DNA of 64,000 nucleotides, from contig CAMTUH010000006.1 of assembly GCA_947084935.1 (NCBI GenBank), positions 1 through 64,000 of the forward strand. Direction: 5' to 3'. The number at the start of each line of letters is the position of its first letter. The first letter of the stretch is position 1. Below, in pieces: positions 1-12,000 of the stretch. The DNA comes from CAMTUH01 sp947084935 (GTDB lineage Bacteria; Pseudomonadota; Gammaproteobacteria; Coxiellales; Coxiellaceae). The position numbers and the translations under genes were made by a program. The notes under the pieces are model-generated. The model saw nothing but the letters and a program-made list of their open reading frames with translations, did not search any database and was not told the DNA's origin.

Positions 1-3000
1 CGTCATCACTTCATTCGCCAGCAGTAAATGGGGGAAATCCAACGTCGTCCCACTCGCCGTCGTCGCGCCCGCCGCTGCACCACTCGCGCGATTCATCGTC
101 CCCGATAAAATATCCAATTTCGTTCCTACGAGCGCGCCCGCTAGCGCACCCGTAATAAATCCTTGCTCGAATTGATTTCCCACTTCCTTCAGCGAGAATT
201 TATCCTGCATCCCAAACGCCAAACCCACCACCTGTTCCGCAACGTCCGCAGCGGCATCCGCAATTCCGAAGGCCAATCCCGCTCCAATAATATTCCCAAA
301 CGTACTCATCAAGGGGCCCAGCAACTCTGGCGCCAACCACGCCACAATCAACACTCCGACAAATGCTTCCACCAAAATCCCAAAAACATTCCGGTGCGGG
401 TGCTGTGGGGGCAGCGGCATGTATGGATACAACACCCCAAGAATTTGCCCTGGGTTGTATACCGCACGCTGGCCCGCTCCGTTATGCTCATCCACCACCG
501 TCCGGGCCGGAATCGTCAACACCATCTCTGCCGGTGGGGCATCGCTCTCCGAATACCCATTCGCAGTCGCAATCACATACGCGCAGCTCGCATCCCCGTA
601 CATCTGAAGCGCAATCGAGGCAAACGTGTCTCCCTCCCGTACCGTGTACTGCGACGGACACGACGGCGGCCAGTTCGCACTCACCGCGTGGTACCACGGA
701 TCAAAATTCACTTCCGTCGGGAGGTCCGCACTCGTCGGATCGGAAGGTAAATCCCCCACCCACGCCAACACGCCACCATCCGGTCCGTAAATAAAATATT
801 CCCACCGCTTATCCGATTGTTTGAAGATAATCCGATTCTCCGGATTCACCCGAAACCACCGGAAATCCCCCGCGTGCACCAAATCCCCCGTCACGCTTTG
901 GAAATTCCCGTTCGAGTCGTACGTCACGTACGTCGTCCCGTGTTTCTCCGCTTTTCCTCCGTCTTGCGTCCGCGTGCCTTCGTTCACCGTGATTTGCATC
1001 GAATCAAATCCGACGTAGTCTGAATTCAGCTCGTCGGTGGTTTGATGTTCTCCCGGGGAGTAAATTGTCTCTTGATGATGGGGGTGGCCTTCGGAATCAA
1101 ACTGACTGAACCGCGTCGTCGAGTCCGTCACCCAGTCTGTTCCCGCCCCACGGCTGTTGTGCGCTTGATGCAGCAAACGCCCGTTTCCGTCGTACGGAGT
1201 ACTCACCTCCTGAGTCCCCGACCCGTCGGCGTGGAGTTCCGTATAACTGGTCCGTCGGCTCGCGCGATCGTAAGCATAAGTCCGACTCGTCCCCTTCGTC
1301 GTGCTCGTCTCTTGAATCAGTCCGTTCGGACGGTACGTAATCGTGTTCGTTTCTTTCACATTATGGATGTTCTGCGACACCTCTTGATGCCGCCAGCCGC
1401 GCACATCGTAAATAAGCTCGGTGCCCTTGCCCGGTGCCGTGGTGATTTTTCCTTTGTCGCCTCCGATCACGCCCGGTCGCAATACCCCACGATCAATCGT
1501 CATTAAATCATCGGTATTGTAATCAAACCACTGCTCGGCCGAATCAATCGCGTGCAATTGCGTCTTTTGCGGATTCATATCCGCGCTCAGTTGCTTGTAC
1601 CACGCCTGCGTGTGCCGTCGATTCCCGTGTTCATCAAAATCGTAGTCCGCCACCATTCGGAGGTCTTCAATGTGGGTCACCCAGCCCCGCGCGTTAATGC
1701 TGAGATACGTGTCTTGGTACACTTGGTCATCGCTACCAATAAATCGCTCGCCCCGACGACGACCCATCGGATCAATCAGGTAGCGCGTGCGCCACTCTTG
1801 CGTCTCATCAATCACCCAACGAGTATGACCCGCTTCATCCAATACAAACCGCTGCCGCATCGGCGAAACCGGTCCCGACTCTGCGGGATTTCCCCACAAA
1901 TATTGTTTTCCATGATTGCCAGCGCGTGTCGTCTTAATCGCCGTTACTTGATTCGTGTAATCGCGCTGGTATGCCACTAAGGCTCCGGGGGCACCCGATT
2001 TATCCGTCGCTTTATCCGTATGACTCTGCACATTCCCAAACGGATCTCGATCCCACGTCAGCGGATGGCTCACCCCATCGTCTTCCGTCAATACTTCCCC
2101 ATTGCGGTCAAAGGTCCGTGTGATGCGGTTCCCTTCGGGAAATTGAGTCAGCACGATCCAGTCTCGGTAATTGTAATCAAAATGCGTCGTTTCTTTATTG
2201 GGATTCGTGCTGCGTATGCGTTTATCCCGCTCGTTGTACCCGTAGGTCGTCTCCCAGGGATCCTGACCCGGATCTGGGTCCGTTTCCGATACCAATCGGT
2301 CTTGGCCGTCGTACCCAAAAGTCGTCGTGCCACCCATCGGATCAACTGCTTTCCACTTTCGGCCAAAACCGTCCCGAATAATCTTTTCTGACACCTTATT
2401 CGGACGTACCGTCTCAGTGATTTCACCCGCCGTATTTCGAAACTGGGCCGTTACCCCGCCCTTGGGTTTACGCACACCCACGGCTCGGTGCATTTCGTCG
2501 TAACCGTATTGTGTGAGGGCACGATAATTCTCATGCGCTTCACCGAACTCATCCACAATCCTCACCGCAGGATCCCTTTGCTTGATCCGCTGATTGGCGG
2601 GGTTGTATTCGTATTCCGTTGTGTTCTTCATAGGATCCGTGACTGTTAACGGATTTCCCCAGCGATCCAGCGTTTGAGCGCGCTCGGGCTTTGCCCACAC
2701 GTACTGCGCCTCGAGCGAGGGCGTCACAATATCACCCGGGTGATCGAGTAAATTGAATGTCCCCGTGGTCCAGCCATCCGCTCCCAGTTGAAGGGGCGCG
2801 GGGACGGAGTTGGGTTTTAACAGATGGCCTGCGGCATCAAAAAACTTTACCCGAAACGCGTAAGCGCCCGCATCCAATCCGTTGACCAGCGCAATCAGAA
2901 CCGTATTGTGAACTTTATAGTCCCCCTCCGGGATGGTCAGCCAACCGATCTTACTGTCATCCTCCGGATTTTTCTGAAAATACTCCAGCATCGCTGTCTG

Positions 3001-6000
3001 TGTTCCGACGGGAATCGGATGCAACAAGAGGCTGCGAATCGTGTAATACGCGTGATCGTGCGCGCGACGCGCCACTTCAGGGCCCCGCAGCGCCTCAATC
3101 GTTTGGCCGTCATAAAATAACCAGTCTGCGACTACCTTCGTCGGAATCGCTCCGCCCGGATAAAAACCTCCTTTGTCTAAAAAGTCGTGCCCCACCCACG
3201 TGCTGCGCTCCATTCCATTGAGCAACCGATAATTAATTTGAAACGGTTGACGCCTTAGGTTCTTCGGCAAACGCCACTCAAACCGCGTGGGGTTCGTCTC
3301 ACTAAATACCACCGCAAAATCCGGCATCGAAATCACTTGCGCGCTGAGACCGGGAGCCGCGCGCTCCGTGATGATGTCGAACGCATCGATGGATTCCCGA
3401 GCCAGATCGGGGTCCCCCAACGATAACGCTTGATACGTGTATAATGAAGCATCCTTCCCTAACACACTTTCATCAAACACCGCGCGCTTCCAGCCGCCCA
3501 GCCACTCCGTTAATCCCAAATATCCGGTAATATTCCCATTAGGATCCAGAACGGCCAGCACCTCCGTCTGCTCTCCGGGTGCGGGCTTGTAATAGAGATA
3601 AGCGGGTATTTCGGTTTCTGCAATGTATTTATTGTGCGCCTCACCAATCACCCGACGCGTGGCAGGATCATCGCCCACTTCCGTCCCATACAGAATATCC
3701 GTTACCGGTAAAAAGCCGCTGGGAAGACCGGTATAATTCCTCGCGCCCTTGGGATCCGGGCGGAACTGAAACGTTTTGGGCTGACCCGCCAGCGTGTACG
3801 TCTCCTGCGATTTACTGCCCCCCGCATAAACGGCGTACGTGAACTCTCCTTCCACGGCGCTGCATCCGGGTGGCAAATCGTCCCAGTGCACCTCCTCATA
3901 CGGACCGTCATCATTCCGGCGCACGACGGTCTTTCGGAATTCCACCCGTCGGCCTTGTGCATCGGATTGATCCAGCGTAAGCGAAGCACCTTGTTTTACC
4001 GTTTCAGTAATCGGTTTCGCCGTGTAGCTTCCCGTCACTTGATCTTCACACCGAACGAGCAAGCGTCCCGGCACGTTCGTCAGATTCACGCCTAACTTCG
4101 CCACGGGTAACGGTTCTTTTTCTGCTTCTGCCGCATTTTTGTCTTGTCCTGCCGATGCGGGATACAGCGCAATTCCCGCAATTCCCGTCGTTTTACCCGT
4201 TAGCACCAACGTGTCTTCATCCGCCAACTTCGTCGCTAAATGCAGCGCGCCTTCCGTGTGACTCGTGTCTAACGTCAATTGTCCTTTCGTTCCCTCGCGC
4301 GGGTTGTAATTCACAACCCCCGTCGGACTCCTGAAATAGTAATTCAAGGTGTACGCGTAGCGATCCGCAATTAAATTGAGATCACTAAAATCTACGACAA
4401 AACGCTCAATCAGATCCGCTCCCGTGACTCGGGTTGCTTCGCGTACGATTAAATTTCCATCGCCCCGATCGAGCGTAAAACGCGCCACCCAAAAGGTATC
4501 GCTCGGTGCAGGCCAGCTGATCTTACTTCCCTCAAAAGACAAACACGTGATTAAGGCTTCTGGGCTTCCTTCCGGCAAATACCGAAACGCCGGTAAAAAT
4601 TGAGTCGTGATACGCCCTTCTCCGTCACGATTCAAACCCAAACGTTGGGTGCGACTTCCGTCACGCGCAAGAATTTCCGGAATATCCGCCTCAGTGATAT
4701 TTGTTAATAAATCGTCGGTCGCAGAACGCAATTGTCCGGTTTGTTGACCTGCTGCGTTTTGCAATTCAATCGTCGCAATGCCACGGTCTTCATTCGTGAA
4801 CCAGCGTTGACCGGCTTTATTATGGCGGTGTTGAACCGGCCAGGGATTTTCTCCACTGCCCGGACCTTCTTGTGTGACTTCACCAAAGGTGTTCGGCTGC
4901 TGTTCCCAGATAATCGATTCGCCCGTTTGAACGTCTCGTTCGATCGTTCGAATCGGCTGTCCGTTTGCATCGTATTCCTGTTTCGTTTCGTACAAGTATT
5001 TTTGATTTTTTTTGCTGGGATCGCCCGAGCTCACCCACTGAAATTGACGCGCCACTTTCCCGGTCTTCGTGTAACTCGTCTCCGTCGTGCTTCCTTCGGG
5101 TTTTTGTTCTTTCAGTAAATGAGCGGTGGCGGGGTCAAAGGCGCGAAGCGTGACTTGGTCAGCAGGAATGTGATCCAAAACCGTAATTCCGTCGTTCGAG
5201 GGCGTGTGATCCACCGAACGCACTTCATAAACCGGTTTATTAGAAACGTTGAACTCCGTCTTACGCACTTCCGTAAGCCGTTGTCCCGGTGCTTCTTGAT
5301 CGTCGCGGGGAATACCGCTCTGTTCGTTGTGCCGACCCAGCTCATCGTATTTATTTTCAGCCACACCACCGTTCGGGTACGTCACCGTTTCCGGTTGGTC
5401 CAGACCTTTAGGATACGTGTACGTCGTGGCTAAATCCTGTATCGGCTTATCGGTCATGACGGGTGTTCCGTCGGGATTTAACGAAACCGCTTGCACGACC
5501 ACTTGAACTTCCGTTGTTGCTTGAACGCGACCGAGCGCATCATAATCAGTGCGAAAAACACGATCTTTCCCCGGCGTTTCTACTATTTTCTCTTTTAATT
5601 CCTCGAACGAAATCTTTTCTGCAGGAAGGGAAATACACATCGCGTATTCCGTCCGCCGCGTTTCTTTTCCATCACAATTAAATTCACGAATCGTGATCGC
5701 GCCCGTGGGACTCGCTTCGCCAATCGCATGTCCACGCACATCCCGCCACGTGCGCGCGACGGCTACTCCACCGTGACCGTCCAACACCACGCTTTTTTTA
5801 ATCTCTTCACCAAAAATATTCGGCTCCCACTCGGTGGTGGGTGTTACTTTTTCTAAAAGCGGTGTATCAAAATCGCTTTGCGTATAAACGCTCACTTCCG
5901 GCAGCGCGAGCGACATTTTTTGCCCCACGCCGTTGTACGCCATCGTGATCGTGCGGTCGTCGTTCGAAGGATGCAGATGTTCGTTTACCCATTGTGCCGT

Positions 6001-9000
6001 TACGCCCGTCGTTAAAAAGCTTTTTAGCGCCGTTACATCTAAAGGCGTCGCGTATTGCGTGGCGTGCTCAACGTCACCAAATGCGTTACGAATAAAGTGC
6101 GTCACCGCTCCGTCGGGTTTAACGTGATACAGCGCCCGTCCGCTCGGATCGTATACGGTAAACGTCGCGTTCCCCGCTTCGTCGATTTCCACCACCGGTT
6201 GGCCAAACGTATTTAAAACACGTTGTGTGGTAATTTTCTCCGGCACATCCGGTCGATCACCGGGGATTTTTAATTCCGCTTTCGGATTATCAACCGAAAC
6301 CCCATCCTGCTCTGTTCCCGTCGCGTGATTGGTCGCATCGTAGGAAAACCCCAGTGTCGATACCACTGTAATGTCCGTGCTACCGATCACCTGCATGCCC
6401 CGAATGCGCGTTTCGGGATTTCCGTTGGCATCGGGTTTCGTCACCTCCACCAAACGCGCGTGAATTTCCGCTCCCAAAATCAAATGACCCGGATTATTCG
6501 GGTCCGGTTGGGTTTCACGCACCAAAGTCTCCGGAGAAAAGGTGTGAATTTTTCGGCCCGCTTTGTCGTATTGGTTTTCCCAAATAAAATCTCGCCGATC
6601 TTTGTGTTTCACGCACTCACTCAGGGCGTTATAAATCCACTCCTCGGTTTCATTCAGCGCATTGGTCGTCGATGTGCGGTTGCGCAACACGTCATACGCG
6701 TGCGTCGTCGTTCGCGTTTTTTGATTCGGCACCGCTTCAATCGCGGCGGTAATCGACTCAACCGTCAGAGTTTCCGGAAGTACAGACAACGGTTGCTCAT
6801 AAGCACTCTCCGTCAGCACTTGATTCACTTCATCGGGAATTTGCTCTACGACGAATTTTTCAGGATCAATAATAAATCTCAGCCGATCCACTTCGTCAAA
6901 AATTTGGTGGGTCACGCGATTGTTGGGGTCGGATTTATTTAATAATGCGCGTACGAAGTCCAGGGATGGCAATGGGAATTTCCATCCTTGGGCTTGGATC
7001 CCCGCCTTCCCTGGCGAGGATGACGGAGACAACAATGATGTTTGAAGAAGTGGGGTGGCATAACGAATAATCTGCGTCTTATTTCCATTCGCGTCGTAAC
7101 CGTACTCCGTCACGCCGCCGATGGCATTAATAAAAAAAACTTCTTGGCCCGCGGGATCCAGTAAATGATATTCACTGCGGTCGTGTTCCGAATCCGGTTT
7201 GAGGTGGGCGGCAATCGATTTCGGATCCGTCGGATGCAAATCGCTCGTATTAATGGGCTTGAAATACCGCGTCTCCCCAATCCGTCGGCCCGCCGAATCA
7301 TAGTGGTATTGCGTCACCGCACCCGTCGTCGGCGTTAAGGCCTCCACTTTATAAAGACGCTTGCCGTCGTTATCGTACCGATAATACGTCACGCGGTCGT
7401 CGGGACTCGCTTTTACGAGCGCTAAAACCTCGTCCGGCGTGCTCTCATCATTCAGCTGGGTCGGATCAATTTTCTCAGCGTATGCACGTTGTAATAATAT
7501 TCTTCCCTCAGGATCACGCTCATAACGCACCACCGCACCATTCGGCAACACGGTAAATCGCTTGCAGTTTAAACCATCCAAAATGTACCGCGTCATTTGA
7601 CCTTTCGGGTCCGTGGTTGCAATCTTGGCACCCGTTTTATTCAGTCGATCTTTAATTTCTAAATGCAATCCTTCCGGATCCGTAACCATTCCGATCGCAC
7701 GACCCGCCGTATCGTGCGGATAGTCCACCCGACGTTGATTCGGGTCCTTCGAATCCCCGCGCATTTCTGCGGTTTTATTGCCTAAACCATCCGTCTCGTA
7801 ACCCGTAATATAAAAATCCGGGTCTTCCGCTCTTTTATTTTCTTTTTTATTTTTTTTATTTTTTTTGTTCTCGATCACCTCCGAGCGCACCACACCCCGG
7901 CGATCCCGATTTATTTCTCGCTCGTTTTTAATCGGATTAATCCGCGTCTTCTCTAATCCCAAATGATCGAGTTTCAGTGTCACCTCAATTTCTTCGTGTG
8001 CCGTGTTTTCTTCCCCTTCAGGCGGAGGATTTTCCACGTAGCCCGTCACGTGCCCCGCTACATCGTGACCGTATTTCGTCACGACGGTACTCGGCACCGT
8101 GTGCGTCTCGTGCCAACCCGCAACGTTGTACAGATCTTCCGTGCGACGCTCGTTCGCATCGACGTGCGCAATCACCGCTCCCGCCGGATCGTGTTCTAAC
8201 TCCGTGGTGGAATTATTACTGTCCGTCATGCGCGCCACTTCACCAAAAGCATTCGTGATCGTCGTCAGCGTTCGATTTTCAGCACTCGTTTGCGTGTATT
8301 GGCGTTTTGCGGTTTCATACACCGTCTTCGTTTCTGCACCCGTTCGATCCGTGTGTAACGTCTCGCGGTTAAACGCATCCCATTCCTCATGCGTGGGTTT
8401 CTCATTCAGCCCATCAAACACATCCGTCGTTCGACCCAAGTGATCCTGTTTAAATCGCGTCGTATTTCCCTCTGCATCCGTTTCCGTTTCTATTTTTCGT
8501 AAAAAGGTGTGCGTCCACTGCGTCCGTAAATTCAGATGCGGCGGGACAGGAGCGGGCGGCTCACTCGGAACGGAATTCGTCTCCGATTCAGGTTCTAAAG
8601 CTAAAGCGCCTGCTGACACTGCGCGCGTCGTATCAGCTTCCGCCGTCGTGCTCGTTCCGCTCCCAAACGGCAGTGCTGCGAGAACGGTTTGCGCCGCCCA
8701 AGAAATTCCGGAAAAAAATCCACCGCTCGAGGCGGCAGGAGATGGCGGTGTGTCTAACGTCTCCCCGTGAGGAGCGGAATTGTCCTTCGCGTGTAAAACC
8801 GGCACCTCATCATCGGCATCCACCGTCGTGCTCGCCGGTAATCCACGAGGATCAAAGGTATTTTTTGTGACGCGCCAGGTCGTCGGACTGGTTCCCTTTG
8901 TCACTTGCTCGCGGATTTTCTCCACTTCAGTAAACGCATTGTATTCGCGGTGCTTTTCATACTGTTCGGCATCCGTGGTTTTCGTTTCTTTATTGACGCG

Positions 9001-12000
9001 ATTAAATTCGTGACTCTCGGTGCTGTCCTGATTGACATCGGGTAATTCTTTTAAAAACTCAAGAAAGTTTTCTGGAGCCGCACTAATAAATCCACCCGCC
9101 AGCGTCTTCAGCATTTCCGCATCAATTTTCTTCGCGTAACGCGTTTCGTGAGTCACATTAAAAGCATCCCGCACATACCCCGTCACTACTCCACAGGGAT
9201 CAATCGACCACACCAACTCCCGTCGGTCGTTGTAATAATAAATCGTCTTGTTTTGCCGTGCATCCGTGCTCCACACGCACAAGCCGCTCGCATCATAATT
9301 TTTGTGTTCGGCAAACTCCGTCCACACCGATTCCTGCTGCCCCTGTGAGGAAGCGCGCGGATTGAGAAAAGCAGTTTCTTGAGACCACGCGTTGTAACGC
9401 GTGTGCGTCTCCCGCCGAATGGCAAGATCCTTTAAGTCGATTTTTGCCGTATCCGTTACCTTATTCGCCGCGTCGTATTTTTTTTCCGTGCGTAACCCCA
9501 TCGGGTTTTCCGGAGGCAACCCCCTCGGCTTTTCCGTTCGCGCCGTTTCGCGATTCAATAGGTCGCGCTCATAATTCGTCGCGTGATCTTCCGGATCTGG
9601 GGTAGGGTGAATATCCGACAGTGAATGCACCGTTTTTGGATCGACTTTTTGCGCGTAACGCGTCTTTTCGTGAATCAGTCCGTTGCTCAACCGCTCGTAC
9701 GTCGTGACGTAATTTTCTGCATCAATCTCCGCGCCGACTTGACCCAATAAATCCCGATAATAATAATAGTGTGCGTCTTCCGGGATGGCTTCGGGGCGTG
9801 CCTGTGTGTCCGTAGGATTCGTCGCCATCGCATACTGAAGGGTCTCGAGAATTTCTCCACTGGGGGCGCGCTGGTGTTTCACCCAATAGCCCGCTTCGTC
9901 GCGCTCCTCTACAATCCGTCCATCTTTATCGCGATAAAAACACTTCTCGCGTGCTTCCGGATGGTCCTTTAAAAAATCCTGAACGCCTGCAAGCGTGCGC
10001 GATGCATCTCCCAAAGCCGTAGCATATCGCTTCTCCCCAATCTCCCGATTCGCATCGTCGTACACATGTTCGATAATCGCGTTCTCGCCGTTAATCGTGT
10101 ACTTCAGACGATTGCCGTTGTCATATAAGTACGTCTCAACGCGGTCTTTGCCTTCAACGACCGTAATAAGCTTCGCAAAAGCGGTTGCCGTTATCGTTTT
10201 CCAGTTAATGTTTTTAATAGAAGTCGGAGAAATCGGATCAAAATAATGAATCGTTTCGATGACGTGATCCCGGTCATCATACTGATATTCCGTTACGTAA
10301 AATTCTGAGTTTACCTCATAGCACAATCGCCCTTTATCGTCGTACATTCGATGAATGCACGTTCCATCCGGTTGCTGAATTTCATACACACGGCCCACTT
10401 CGTTGCGCCGATAGTGCGTCACACGATCCGATTCACCAACCGCAGTTTCATGCTTTTCAACGATCAATCCCGAGGCATCGGTGATCACCGTCCGCACCAA
10501 ACCATTCGGTAACGTCGTTACGATTTGGTGTTGTGCGCCTTCATACTGAATTCCCGTCGATTGCTTTAATGCATCCACGTGGCTGATTAATCGTTGCAAT
10601 CCATCGTAGTCATAGGAATCCGTCGCCGTCACGCCCAGGCTTTGGCGAACACTTTCCGATAGTCGATTTCCAAATTCATCCCACGTCCGGTTAACCACGT
10701 GGGTCTTTTCGTCCTCAATTCCTTCTCCAGTCGGCTTCAACGTCGCGTAATGCTTTTCTTCAATACATTGACCGCGATCGTTATAACCAAAATCCACCAA
10801 CCGCGTTTGAGTCACGTCTTGCGCTGCGCACCACGGATTAAAAACCTCCACAGAAATCGGTTTATCCACTGGATATTTTTCGGTATCGTTGGTATCAAAA
10901 AGCTTCCCTAAGTAACCCCGCGCGGAAATACGGTTGCCTTGCTCATCGTATTCATATCGAGTGACAAAACCTTCCGGTGTGATTTCACCCACACATTTCT
11001 GCTGATTATTGCGGGTGTCGTAAATAAATCGATGGACCAACGCCGTCGTTTCATCACCGGTTTTTTCGTGCGTCACAACGCTGAATACCACGCCTGTTTC
11101 GGGGTCACGGAATTGTTGGACGTCGTGCCCTAATCCGTCTTTTTTCTCGTTCAAAAGACCCAGCGCGTCATAGCCAAAATTTTCAACTACCCCGCTCGAA
11201 TATTTTTTTTCTTGCAGTAAATTTTCCGAAGTGTAGCCAAAATCCAGTGCCTCCTGCTCGGAATCACTGACCGAATGTGTAATACGATGCAAGAGAAAAT
11301 TGTCCACACCTTCCGCATCGGTAACCTCATCAAAATAATATTCCGTCTTCCCACCGCGTGGATCCGTGACGGTAGTTGAGCCGCTATCTAGCTCATACTC
11401 AATGCGGTAAGCGCCTTCGCCCCCTGCTTTAATACTGTCCAACAGATAAACGTCGTCATCGTCTTGATAGGTGAAATCCAGCGCAGTACCGTCCGTTTGC
11501 TCAATACGCTTTAGACAATTGCTGGCCTCATCATAGTGGTAATTAATTTCATACGTTTGATCTTTGTTGAGCGGCACCGATGTTTGCGTCAAGCGTTGCT
11601 GCTCATTAAAAGTGTATGTCGACAGTGTCTGTGTTTTATTTCCTTCTCGACACGAAACGGTAATTGTATTATTTCCTCGCGTGAATTCGATGGTTCGTTT
11701 AGTCCCTTCTTCTGAAGGTAAGTCAATTTGGGTTAATTGTTTTTCTGTATCGTTTTGTGTCTCGTAGTGAAAATTACAACTCCGACCCAATCGATCCGTC
11801 GTTTTGATTTGTTCACGGGTCGAGGCAAATTCGGTGGTGATGCCCGTTCCCGGTGATTCCAATGTCCACGTATTATCAGGATTTTGCTTTAAGGTCTCGC
11901 GACCTTCTGCTAACCCCGTCGCTACATACACCTTTTCGTTAGGATCGTAACGAAAGATCGTCACTGATCCGTCTTCCTCCGTCACACTGACCGAAATTCC

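Noticed and set aside
163..11767. Many open frames on the plus strand opposite the YD-repeat gene
   Set aside because: They are low in normal protein features (Arg/His/Pro rich) and follow from the codon use of the giant minus-strand gene.
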